Shown: positions 1 to 8,316 of the stretch, piece by piece
Numbering within the stretch: position 1 is the first letter of the stretch
How the letters are laid out: every line of letters begins with the position of its first letter
Source of the DNA: Bacteroidales bacterium
GTDB taxonomy: Bacteria > Bacteroidota > Bacteroidia > Bacteroidales > UBA932
NCBI GenBank assembly: GCA_017483985.1
Contig: JAFUUB010000073.1
Coordinates: 1-15,213, forward strand
Direction of reading: 5' to 3'
Length of the DNA stretch: 15,213 bases
Notes under the pieces: generated by a model
Told to the model about the DNA's origin: nothing
Seen by the model: the letters and a program-made list of their open reading frames with translations, nothing else
Database searches by the model: none
Position numbers and translations under genes: made by a program

Positions 1-2
1 AG

Positions 3-2840
3 GAAGACGCCATCAAGGGTTCCATCATTACCAACATCGACCAGTCCCTCCAGGGCCGTGCGGCCGGTGTCCAGGCAGTCCAGACCTCCGGTGCTCCGGG
101 CTCCTCTTCCTCCATCCGCGTCCGTGGCCAGGCGACCATCAACGCCAACGCCGAACCGCTGTACGTCGTTGACGGCGTCATCATGCAGGGCGGCGGCCAG
201 AGCGGCGCCGACTTCGGTCTGGGCGACGCGCTCGGCAACGGTGCCGTCTCCACGGTCTCCCCGCTGTCCACGATCAACCCGTCCGATATCGTCAGCATGG
301 AAATCCTCAAGGATGCTTCCGCGACGGCTATCTACGGTGCCCAGGGTGCGAACGGTGTCGTCCTCATCACCACCAAGCGCGGTCGGAGCGGCGATGCGAA
401 ATTCACCTACGACGGCATGGTCGCCCTGCAGCGCCAGACCCGTCGCATCGACCTGCTGAACCTGCGCGAATTCGCCGAGTACTACAACGACCTCAAGTCG
501 GTCGGCATGGTCGGCGAGAACGAGAAATACAGCGATCCTTCCATCCTCGGCAAGGGTACCAACTGGCAGGATGCCATCTTCCGTACAGCCCTCCAGCATC
601 AGCACCAGATCAGCGCCCAGGGCGGCGGCGACAAGGTCCAGTACTATGTCTCCGGTTCCTGGATGGATCAGGAAGGTACCATCATCGGTTCCGAATTCGA
701 GCGTTTCTCGGTGCGTGCCAACCACGATGCCAACCTCAAGGACTGGTGGAAGATCGGCTTGAGCGCCACCTATTCCTCCACGGATGAGAACATGAAACTT
801 GCCGACTCGGACGAAGGTATCATCAACTACACCCTGACCTCCCTGCCGAGCGATCCGATCTACGACCAGGACGGCAACTACTACAACATCCAGATGGACA
901 AATACTCCATCGTCAACCCGGTTGCCATGGCCATGCTCGAGAAGATCCTCCTCAAGCGCCAGAAGCTCCAGGGCAACATCTTCTCCGACATCACCTTCCT
1001 CAAGGACTTCGTCTGGCATGCCGAACTGGGTTACGACATCAGTTCCTCCGATGCGGAGACCTTCAACCCCTCCGTGAGCATCGGTTCCTACCAGCGTGCC
1101 GCCAACGAGATCCGCAACCAGAAGAACAGCTCCCTGTTCTGGCAGCTGAAGAACTACGTGACCTGGAACAAGTCGCTTGGCAAGCACAGCCTGACCGCGA
1201 TGGTCGGCCAGGAAGCCTGGGAGAGCAAGTACGACTACATGTCGGTCTACAACACGAACCTCCCGTCCAACGACGTCGAGAACCCGTACCTCGGCGGCGG
1301 TACTCCGACCATCGGTTACGGTTTCGGCAGCAGTTCGATGGCTTCCTTCTTCACCCGTGAGACCTACAACTTCGACAACCGCTACATCGGTACCTATACC
1401 TTCCGGTATGACGGTTCCTCCAACTTCGGTCCCAACAAGCGCTGGGCCCCGTTCCACTCCTTCGCCCTTGCCTGGCGTTTCACCAACGAGCCATTCTTCC
1501 CGGAGGCTGCCAAGAACGTGCTGACCGACGGTAAGCTCCGTATCGGCTGGGGCCAGACCGGCAACTCCTCCATCGGCGGTTACAAATGGGGCGCTTCTAT
1601 GATCAAGGTCGCCACCGGCCTCGGTACCGGCTACCGCCAGGCCAACATTCCGAACCTGGACATCCAGTGGGAGAAGCAGGAGCAGGTCAACGTCGGTCTC
1701 GACCTGACCCTCTGGCAGGGCCGCGTCACCTTCACGGGCGAATGGTATGACAAGCGTTCCAACGACATGCTCATGCCGCTGCAGATGCCGACCTACATGG
1801 GTACCTCCGGCAACGCTTCTTCCGCCCTGGCCGCTCCGTACGGCAACTACGGCAAGATCCAGAACACCGGTTGGGAATTCACCCTCGGCGTGCACCCCAT
1901 CGTGACCAAGAATTTCGAGTGGGGCAGCGAGGCGCAGGTCTCCATCAACCGCAACAAACTGGTCGCCCTGTCCGGCACCGCTTCCGCCGCCATCACGGGT
2001 AACGGCCAGTGGAATGACATCGTGAGCTCCTCCAACATCGGCGAGCCGCTCTTCAGCTTCTACGGCTATGTCACCGACGGCATCATTTCCTCTTACGATG
2101 AACTGGTCGCGGCTCCGAAGACGACCAACTATCCGGCCGACGGTGTTTCCTTCAGCCAGTACAGCACCCCGTGGATCGGCGACATCCGGTTCAAGGACCT
2201 GAACAACGACGGTTACATCACCGAATCCGACCGTACCAACATCGGTTCCCCGATGCCGAAATTCACCTTCGGCTGGACGAATACCTTCCGTTACAAGAAC
2301 TGGGACCTGAGCATCTTCATCAACGGTTCCTACGGTAACAAGGTCCTCAACTACCTGAGCATGCGTACCGGCAACATGAAGTCCGCCTGGGCCAACCAGC
2401 CGGCTGCCGTGCTGGAGCGCACGAAGCTCGAGCCCATCGATGCCGCTGTCGTCTATGATGGCACCGATGGCATTTGGAACTGGTATGAGGATGTCCACAA
2501 CGTCCGCATCGCCAATCCGGGTGCCAAGCTCCCGCGTGCCACCACCGGCGACCCGAACGAGAACAGCCGCCTGAGCGACCGTTACATCGAGGACGGTTCC
2601 TATGTCCGCCTGAAGAACATCACGCTCGGCTATACCTTCCCGAAGGCCTGGCTGCAGAAAGTCAAGATCGACAACCTGCGCGCCCAGATCAACATCCAGA
2701 ACCTCTATACGCTGACCAAGTATACCGGCTATGATCCAGAAATCGGTGCCAGCACCGCTTCGGTCAACGTCATGGGCTTGGATAACGGCCGTTATCCTTC
2801 CCCGACCGTCTATTCCTTCGGCCTGAATCTTACTTTCTAA
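3..2840 (+). CDS. susC: SusC-family TonB-dependent outer-membrane transporter, 5'-truncated by the window
   Basis: This is the outer-membrane beta-barrel that imports oligosaccharides, powered by TonB and capped by the SusD lipoprotein encoded next to it. The reading frame is open from base 3, so the gene starts upstream; the ATG at 183 is internal. The visible 945 codons begin inside the TonB plug domain, with SIRVRGQ, PLYVVDGV, then the SusC hallmarks PSDIVSMEILKDASATAIYG and GANGVVLITTKRG at about residues 90-125. The rest is the barrel, rich in alternating aromatic and polar strands, and ends in a terminal Phe (GLNLTF) as expected for barrel assembly. Missing are the signal peptide, the carboxypeptidase-regulatory-like domain and the TonB box, roughly 100 or more residues. 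The stop lies 18 bp before the preferred SusD start, so the two are co-transcribed. Family is certain; mannan specificity is inferred from the neighbours. Confidence 0.96.
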   Translation, partial: EDAIKGSIITNIDQSLQGRAAGVQAVQTSGAPGSSSSIRVRGQATINANAEPLYVVDGVIMQGGGQSGADFGLGDALGNGAVSTVSPLSTINPSDIVSMEILKDASATAIYGAQGANGVVLITTKRGRSGDAKFTYDGMVALQRQTRRIDLLNLREFAEYYNDLKSVGMVGENEKYSDPSILGKGTNWQDAIFRTALQHQHQISAQGGGDKVQYYVSGSWMDQEGTIIGSEFERFSVRANHDANLKDWWKIGLSATYSSTDENMKLADSDEGIINYTLTSLPSDPIYDQDGNYYNIQMDKYSIVNPVAMAMLEKILLKRQKLQGNIFSDITFLKDFVWHAELGYDISSSDAETFNPSVSIGSYQRAANEIRNQKNSSLFWQLKNYVTWNKSLGKHSLTAMVGQEAWESKYDYMSVYNTNLPSNDVENPYLGGGTPTIGYGFGSSSMASFFTRETYNFDNRYIGTYTFRYDGSSNFGPNKRWAPFHSFALAWRFTNEPFFPEAAKNVLTDGKLRIGWGQTGNSSIGGYKWGASMIKVATGLGTGYRQANIPNLDIQWEKQEQVNVGLDLTLWQGRVTFTGEWYDKRSNDMLMPLQMPTYMGTSGNASSALAAPYGNYGKIQNTGWEFTLGVHPIVTKNFEWGSEAQVSINRNKLVALSGTASAAITGNGQWNDIVSSSNIGEPLFSFYGYVTDGIISSYDELVAAPKTTNYPADGVSFSQYSTPWIGDIRFKDLNNDGYITESDRTNIGSPMPKFTFGWTNTFRYKNWDLSIFINGSYGNKVLNYLSMRTGNMKSAWANQPAAVLERTKLEPIDAAVVYDGTDGIWNWYEDVHNVRIANPGAKLPRATTGDPNENSRLSDRYIEDGSYVRLKNITLGYTFPKAWLQKVKIDNLRAQINIQNLYTLTKYTGYDPEIGASTASVNVMGLDNGRYPSPTVYSFGLNLTF

Positions 2841-2858
2841 AGCATGGAGGATAAACAT

Positions 2859-4613
2859 ATGAAAATGAACATCTTCAAATATACCGCCCTTGTCGCTGTC
2901 CTTTGCTTCGGCGCCGTCTCCTGCGAGAAGTTCCTGGACCGTCCGGCTGAGGATTCCTACAACGAGGCCAATTTCTACCAGGATGCCAGCCAGTGCATCC
3001 AGGGCGTCAACTACCTCTACAATTCCCCGTGGTATGACGTCATCCGCGGTTTCTACCGGGTCGGCGAGTGCTTCTCCGGCAATTACTACATGGGTGACAG
3101 CCCCTATCTGCAGTTCAATGTCAACGGTTCTGACAAGGAACTCCGTGACATGTCCAGTTCCCTGTGGGCCGTCAATTCCAATGCGACCGTCGTCTACAAC
3201 CGGTTGAAGAACACCACCGGCGTAGACCAGGCCACCCTTGACATGTGCATGGGCGAGGCCCTGACCTGGAAAGCCTTTGCGTATTTCTTCCTGGTCCGCA
3301 CCTTCGGCGAAGTACCGATCATGCATGACATCTCGGCTGCCATCGCCGCAGGCGACTACAACAACCTGTACAAGGCGCCGAAGGAGGATATCTACAACTA
3401 TATCGTGATGATCCTCGACAAGGCCATGACCCTCCTTCCGAAGAAGGTGGCCAACAAGGACGGCCGGATCGACTACTACAGCGCCGAAGCCCTGCTGGCC
3501 AAGGTCTACCTGCAGAAGGCCGGCGTGACCGGTACCCTCAACCAGGACGACCTGGACAAGGCGGCCGCCTATGCCAAGGATGTCATCGAGAACTCCGGCC
3601 GCGAGCTGATGGAGAACTACAGCGACATCTTCCGCATGCAGAACAACAAGAACATCGAGGCCCTGATCTCCTGGCACTGGGATGCTTCCGCGCAGCCTTG
3701 GACCGCGCAGAACTCTTTCCAGAGTGACTTGGCCATGAACGGTTTCGACGAGTTCGGCGACTGCTGGGGCCAGTGGAACGGTCCTTCCATCGCGCTGCAG
3801 GATGCCTTCGGTGTCAGCGCCGCCATGGATCCGGCCCAGCGCAATGACGTGGATACCCGCCGCAAGGCGACCATGATGCTCCCGGGCGATACCTATGATT
3901 ACTTCTGGACCGACTGGGGCGGTTTCGACTACCTGCGGTTCTTCTATGACAAGAACTATGGCCCGAGCGGTTCGACGAATGCTTCCGACGGCGCCCTGAA
4001 CTCGCCGACCGGTGCCGGCTGCGTCAAGTTCCTCTATGGCGACGGTGCTGACCACCAGGCCGCCCTGGGCGTTTCCGCAAGCCGTATGGCCTATGGTCTT
4101 TCCACCCATATCCTCCGCCTGGCCGATATCTATCTGGTCTATTGCGAGGCCAAACTGCACGGTCCGGGATCCTCTACGAGCGACGCCCTCGCCGTCCAGT
4201 GCTACAACGACATCCGCAACCGCGCCATCCCGGGCAGTTGGAGCGAGGTCTCTTCCATCACCTTCGAACAGGTCTGGAAGGAACGCAACCTGGAACTGGC
4301 CCTCGAAGGCGACCGTTGGTACGACTACGTCCGCGTCGGTTATTACAACCCGAGTTTCGTCGTGGCCGACATCCAGGCCCAGCGTCGCAACAACTTCAGC
4401 GGAAGCCTCGATGACGTTGCGAAGGCTTACTACGAGACCGGTGTCTGGAACGGTACGGGCATCACGTATAACGAGAATGAGAACCCGGTTCCGTCCGAGT
4501 CCGCCATCCTTGCCAAGATCGCTGCACTTCCGTTCCCGTCTGAGGATGTGGTTTACAACCCGCACCTGGACGAACCGGCCCAGCCGTTCGATCTCTCCAC
4601 CATTACTTTCTAA
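2859..4613 (+). CDS. susD: SusD-family nutrient-binding outer-membrane lipoprotein
   Basis: SusD-like proteins sit on SusC as a lid and bind the target glycan at the cell surface. I chose the ATG at 2859 over the in-frame ATG at 2844. It gives a clean signal peptide (MKMNIFK, hydrophobic core, lipobox AVSC with lipidated Cys22), and a GGAGG at 2846-2850 sits 8 bases before it, overlapping the 2844 start. Family signatures are the N-terminal CEKFLDRPAEDSY, the helical segment around residues 130-150 with AFAYFFLVRTFGEVPIM, TPR-like helices (YSAEALLAKVYLQKAG), and the C-terminal ERNLELALEGDRWYDYVRVG. Its 584 residues are normal for the family. It follows SusC and precedes two binding lipoproteins 18 bp downstream, the standard PUL order. 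Ligand specificity cannot be read from sequence; mannan or glucomannan is inferred from the enzymes downstream. Confidence 0.95.
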   Translation: MKMNIFKYTALVAVLCFGAVSCEKFLDRPAEDSYNEANFYQDASQCIQGVNYLYNSPWYDVIRGFYRVGECFSGNYYMGDSPYLQFNVNGSDKELRDMSSSLWAVNSNATVVYNRLKNTTGVDQATLDMCMGEALTWKAFAYFFLVRTFGEVPIMHDISAAIAAGDYNNLYKAPKEDIYNYIVMILDKAMTLLPKKVANKDGRIDYYSAEALLAKVYLQKAGVTGTLNQDDLDKAAAYAKDVIENSGRELMENYSDIFRMQNNKNIEALISWHWDASAQPWTAQNSFQSDLAMNGFDEFGDCWGQWNGPSIALQDAFGVSAAMDPAQRNDVDTRRKATMMLPGDTYDYFWTDWGGFDYLRFFYDKNYGPSGSTNASDGALNSPTGAGCVKFLYGDGADHQAALGVSASRMAYGLSTHILRLADIYLVYCEAKLHGPGSSTSDALAVQCYNDIRNRAIPGSWSEVSSITFEQVWKERNLELALEGDRWYDYVRVGYYNPSFVVADIQAQRRNNFSGSLDDVAKAYYETGVWNGTGITYNENENPVPSESAILAKIAALPFPSEDVVYNPHLDEPAQPFDLSTITF

Positions 4614-4631
4614 TTTAACCGGCCAACGAAT

Positions 4632-5960
4632 ATGAAAAAATACATAATGAAGTTTGGTTTGATGACGGTCGCGCTGTTCGGCCTCGCAATGGGTTTTACC
4701 GCCTGCGAGGATGAACCGGACCGGTTCGAACTGACCGACGGACTCCCGACCATCCACTACGTCCGTCCGATCGACGTGGCGGTGAAGGATTCCCTGCTGA
4801 CCAGCGCCTACATGGGCAACGGCATCTGCATCGTGGGTGACAACCTGCGCAGCGTCTACAAACTGGTGTTCAACGACCAGGAGGCCGTGCTGAACAACAG
4901 CTACATCACCGACCATACCCTGTTGGTCGACGTCCCGAGCACGATTCCGGGCGAGGTGTCCAACAAGATCTATTTCTACAACAAGAAGGGCGACATGGTG
5001 GACTACGATTTCAGTGTCCTCGTGCCGGGACCGACCATCGCGTCTATGTCCAACGAATTCGCGCTTCCGGGCTCCGTCGCCACCCTGTACGGCGATTACT
5101 TCATCGATGACCCGAACGTGCCGCTGACCCTGGAGATCGGCGATACGCCGGTCACCGATATCAAGGAGATCAGCAAGGGCTACATCCGTTTCACCGTTCC
5201 GGAGGGAGCGGAAGAAGGCGAGGTCTCCGTGAAGACCGTTTACGGCGAGACGACATCCGTCTTCCATTACAAGGATTCCCGCGGCAGCCTCTTCAATTTC
5301 GACAGCGACCCGCATCCGACCAACCACGGCTGGCACGGCCAGGTCATCGAGACCGACGAAACGGCCCTGGACGGCAACTTCCTCCGCCTCGGCGGCGTGG
5401 ATGTCCTGATGGATGCTGACGGTGGCTGGAACGACGGCAACTTCTCCTTCGAGTACTGGCCGGGTGACGGCTGGGGCGACGTGGAGGACTATGCCACCGG
5501 CAAGCGGCTGACCGACTTCGTGGACTTCTCCGATTGGGAGAACATGGCCCTCAAGTTCGAGCTGTACGTCCCGAAGGCCAATCCTTGGAGCGCCGGTTCC
5601 ATGCAGCTGATCGTGGGCGGCGTGGACAAGATTACGGGCGCTGCATCCGGTATCCCGGATATCGATGGAACGATCGTCGCCGGTGCCAACAACACCTACT
5701 TCAACAACGACGAACTCCCGCGCGGCCTGTATACGCCTTGGGTGACCACCGGTTCCTTCGATACCAATGACGAGTGGATCACCGTGACCGTGCCGTATTC
5801 CAACTTTATCTATGGTGCATCCGGTGTCCCGGCCAAGGGCAAACTCACCGCATCCGACTTTACCTCGCTGACCATCTTCGTGTGGAGCGGCGGCAACAAG
5901 GGTACGGAATGCCACCCGGTCATCAAGATCGATAACATCCGTGCCGTTCCTGTCAAATAA
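4632..5960 (+). CDS. Surface glycan-binding lipoprotein, SGBP-B-like (IPT/TIG plus C-terminal glycan-binding domain)
   Basis: This is a predicted surface lipoprotein that holds polysaccharide next to SusC/SusD; it is not an enzyme. The 442-residue protein has a signal peptide with lipobox FTAC (Cys25), followed by EDEPD. That acidic stretch resembles the Bacteroidetes lipoprotein export signal and supports surface display. Two Ig-like/IPT modules follow at about residues 38-131 and 132-214; the second has the PGSVATLYGDYF and FTVPEGAEEGEVSV pattern typical of TIG folds. From about 219 to 442 lies a larger beta-rich domain with many exposed-type aromatics (HGWHGQ, GGWNDGNFSFEYWPGDGWG, WSGGNKG) ending in KIDNIRAVPVK. 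This matches the layout of SGBP-B proteins of xyloglucan and mannan PULs, whose C-terminal domain binds glycan. It lies 18 bp after susD and 3 bp before the next start. Architecture is clear; the ligand is inferred. Confidence 0.85.
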   Translation: MKKYIMKFGLMTVALFGLAMGFTACEDEPDRFELTDGLPTIHYVRPIDVAVKDSLLTSAYMGNGICIVGDNLRSVYKLVFNDQEAVLNNSYITDHTLLVDVPSTIPGEVSNKIYFYNKKGDMVDYDFSVLVPGPTIASMSNEFALPGSVATLYGDYFIDDPNVPLTLEIGDTPVTDIKEISKGYIRFTVPEGAEEGEVSVKTVYGETTSVFHYKDSRGSLFNFDSDPHPTNHGWHGQVIETDETALDGNFLRLGGVDVLMDADGGWNDGNFSFEYWPGDGWGDVEDYATGKRLTDFVDFSDWENMALKFELYVPKANPWSAGSMQLIVGGVDKITGAASGIPDIDGTIVAGANNTYFNNDELPRGLYTPWVTTGSFDTNDEWITVTVPYSNFIYGASGVPAKGKLTASDFTSLTIFVWSGGNKGTECHPVIKIDNIRAVPVK

Positions 5961-5963
5961 TTG

Positions 5964-8264
5964 ATGAAGACCATGAAAAAGATAATCAAATTCTCCGCAA
6001 TCATCGCTTCCTGCCTGCTCGCGCTCGGCCTGGCTTCCTGCTCCCACAAGGAGCTGGACACCGACCAGTTCTCCAGCAAGGAAGTGACCCTGAATGCCTA
6101 TGGTCCGCTGCCTGTCGCACGCGGCGGTGTCCTCCGCTTCATCGGTTCCAACCTGGACCAGGTGACGGCGGTCAACATCCCGGGCGTGGGCTCCCTGACC
6201 AACATCACGGTCGTCAAGTCCGGCGTGCCGAGCGAGATTACCGTGACCCTTCCGAAGGACGGCCCGGAACCGGGTACCGTTTCCATTACCACCAAGGACG
6301 GCAAGACCATCAATGCCGTCACCCCGATCAGCTATACGGAGCCGATTTCCATCGAGTCCGTCACCCCGGCGACCGTATACCCGGGCGACGAACTGACGAT
6401 CGAGGGTGACTACCTGAACCTCATGCACGAGGTCATCTTCGAGAAGGATGTCTTCGTGTCCGAGAACAACTTTGTCAGCCACGACCGCTACAAGATCGTG
6501 GTCAAGGTCCCGGCCGAGGCCCGGACGGGCGCCGTCGGCGTGGGCGATGTCGATGAAATCAACCTTCCTGAGGATTCCAAGGTGATTGCCAATCAGATCT
6601 TCTTCGAGGAAGAGACCGTGGTCGGCACCGCCGAAGGCTCCCTCGTCAAGACGACCCTCAAGGCCGGCGAGACCGCGACCGTCAAGGGTTCGCACTTCGA
6701 CCTGGTCACCGCGGTCAAGATTGGCAATGTTGAAATCGAAGACTTTAAGGCTTCTGCTTCCCAGCTGACCTTCACCCTCCCGGCCGAAGCCGCCGACGGG
6801 GACGTGCTGATGGTCATGGCTTCCGGCGTGGAAGTTTCCGCCGGCAAGCTGGAGACCGTCAAACCGTCGGAATTGAAGGCCGCTCCCGCCCCGGTCAAGG
6901 CCGGTCAGACCCTCACCATCACCGGTAAGGACCTCGACCTCGTGACGGGTATCGAGCTGCCGAATGCCGGCTGGGTGGAATTCCAAGGCAGCGAGGCCAT
7001 CACCTTCGAGATGCCTGCGGCCGCCCAGGAAGGCGATGCCACACTGCAGATGGCCAACGGCCTTTCCGTGACCGTGGCTTACACCCTGGTCAAGCCGGTG
7101 GTTGAGAGTTACAGCGCCAACCCGGCCGCTGCCGGTTCCGACGTGACTCTTAACGGTACCGACCTGGATCTGGTGACCGCCGTGACCTTCGCCCAGGACC
7201 TTACCGTGGAGGTAAAGGATCCTGCCGCCGATGCCCTGACGGTGGCCGTCCCGACGGCTGCTGAGACGGGCAAGCTCCTCCTGTCCCTGGCCAACGGCAC
7301 GCAGGTCGAGGCTCCCGAACTTGCCATCGACAAGCCGGCCGGCGCCTACATCGCCGTCTTCCCGGAGGACCTGTATGCACCGGGCACCATGTTCATCGTC
7401 GACATCGAGAACGCCGAGCACCTGACCGGCGTCCAGGTTGACGGCGTGGATGTGACCTACATCCTCAACGGCAGCACCCTGTACTTCTCCATCCCGGCCG
7501 ATGCGACCCGCGGCAGCCAACTGACCCTGGTCTCCGACAACGGCAGCGTGACCTACACGATGAACATCGATCCGGGTGACTTCATCGTCACGCCGATCTG
7601 GACCGGTTCCTTCGAACTGGGCAACTGGGGCGGCCTGCAGGCGTTGGCTTGGGGCGGCTATGACTGGAGTACGGTCAAGCCCGGCCAGATCCTCCGCATC
7701 GAGGCCGAGAGCGCACTTGCCGAAGGTGAGTGGTGGTGCTACACCCTCAAGAGCGGAACGAAGTGGGACGAACTGGCCGGCGGTCCCGGACAGATCGACA
7801 ACCCGACGAACCCGTATGATATCGTCCTGACGCAGGAAATGATCGATGACCTCATCGCCAACAACGGCCTTGTCATCCAGGGTTACATGGGTATCATCAA
7901 GCGGATTTGCATCGTCGACGACCTTCGTTACGGGACGACCATCTGGTCGGGTTCCCAGGAACTGGGTAACTGGGGCGGTCTGCAGGCATTGGCCTGGGGC
8001 GGCTATGACTGGAGCACGGTCAAGGCCGGACAGACCCTGTATATCCATTCCACCCCCGACGTAGCCGAAGGTGAGTGGTATTGCTATACGCTCAAGAGCG
8101 GAACGAAGTGGGACGACCTGGCCGGCGGCCCCGGACAGATTAACAACCCTGAAAGTCCGCTGGGTATCAAGCTCAACCAGGAGATGGTCGACGACCTGAA
8201 CAACAACAACGGTCTCGTCATCCAGGGATACATGGTGACGATTACCGCCGTCTCCCTGAAGTAA
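5964..8264 (+). CDS. Multi-IPT/TIG surface lipoprotein with duplicated C-terminal Trp-rich module
   Basis: This 766-residue lipoprotein has no recognisable catalytic motif and is probably a long surface glycan-binding protein. ATG 5964 directly follows the previous stop; ATG 5973 (MKKIIKF) is equally plausible and a TTG at 5961 less so. The signal peptide ends in lipobox LASC with Cys26. About six consecutive Ig-like/IPT modules span residues 40-540. Several carry variants of one strand motif: NLDQVTAV, HFDLVTAV, DLDLVTGI, DLDLVTAV and EHLTGV. Residues 545-766 hold two copies of a 115-residue unit, each with NWGGLQALAWGGYDWSTVK, AEGEW, CYTLKSGTKWD and NGLVIQGYM. The copies are 75/98 identical by hand alignment. 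The aromatic richness suggests a carbohydrate-binding beta-sandwich, but I do not recognise a named family. The context, between SusD-type genes and glycanases, supports a binding role. Confidence 0.8.
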   Translation: MKTMKKIIKFSAIIASCLLALGLASCSHKELDTDQFSSKEVTLNAYGPLPVARGGVLRFIGSNLDQVTAVNIPGVGSLTNITVVKSGVPSEITVTLPKDGPEPGTVSITTKDGKTINAVTPISYTEPISIESVTPATVYPGDELTIEGDYLNLMHEVIFEKDVFVSENNFVSHDRYKIVVKVPAEARTGAVGVGDVDEINLPEDSKVIANQIFFEEETVVGTAEGSLVKTTLKAGETATVKGSHFDLVTAVKIGNVEIEDFKASASQLTFTLPAEAADGDVLMVMASGVEVSAGKLETVKPSELKAAPAPVKAGQTLTITGKDLDLVTGIELPNAGWVEFQGSEAITFEMPAAAQEGDATLQMANGLSVTVAYTLVKPVVESYSANPAAAGSDVTLNGTDLDLVTAVTFAQDLTVEVKDPAADALTVAVPTAAETGKLLLSLANGTQVEAPELAIDKPAGAYIAVFPEDLYAPGTMFIVDIENAEHLTGVQVDGVDVTYILNGSTLYFSIPADATRGSQLTLVSDNGSVTYTMNIDPGDFIVTPIWTGSFELGNWGGLQALAWGGYDWSTVKPGQILRIEAESALAEGEWWCYTLKSGTKWDELAGGPGQIDNPTNPYDIVLTQEMIDDLIANNGLVIQGYMGIIKRICIVDDLRYGTTIWSGSQELGNWGGLQALAWGGYDWSTVKAGQTLYIHSTPDVAEGEWYCYTLKSGTKWDDLAGGPGQINNPESPLGIKLNQEMVDDLNNNNGLVIQGYMVTITAVSLK
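7596..8255 (+). repeat. Tandem in-frame duplication encoding two Trp-rich modules
   Basis: Unit one runs from 7596 to 7940 and unit two from 7941 to about 8255, a period of 345 bp (115 codons). Long blocks match at DNA level, for example the stretches at about 7617-7680 and 7962-8025, which differ at only a handful of mostly third-codon positions. Divergence is concentrated in the middle (unit one residues 578-586 against unit two 693-701) and at the end, where unit one has a linker to unit two and unit two finishes the protein with ITAVSLK. The duplication appears recent compared with the much more diverged IPT modules upstream. Confidence 0.9.
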
Positions 8265-8270
8265 CCTTTT

Positions 8271-8302
8271 ATTCCGGAGGGGGCTGACCCTCCCTCCGGG
8301 AT
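8271..8302 (+). terminator. GC-rich hairpin between binding-protein and enzyme genes (attenuator or mRNA-processing candidate)
   Basis: A perfect 8-bp inverted repeat, CCGGAGGG (8274-8281) with CCCTCCGG (8292-8299), encloses a 10-base loop. Flanking T-G, T-A and A-T pairs extend the stem to 11 bp. It lies 6 bases after the stop of the multi-IPT gene and 14 bases before the GH26 start, in the only such gap inside the operon. No T-run follows, so it is not a classical intrinsic terminator. It could stabilise the 3' end of the susCD/SGBP message or partly attenuate transcription into the enzyme genes. The fold is visible; the function is inferred. Confidence 0.45.
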
Positions 8303-8316
8303 CCAATTTATAAACT

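Noticed and set aside
183..2840. SusC gene starting at the ATG at 183
   Set aside because: The frame is open and clearly homologous upstream of 183 (RVRGQ, PLYVVDGV of the plug domain), so this ATG is internal.
2844..2858. Upstream ATG at 2844 as the SusD start
   Set aside because: It would add MEDKH to the signal peptide and would place the GGAGG ribosome-site-like sequence inside the coding region. The ATG at 2859 fits better.
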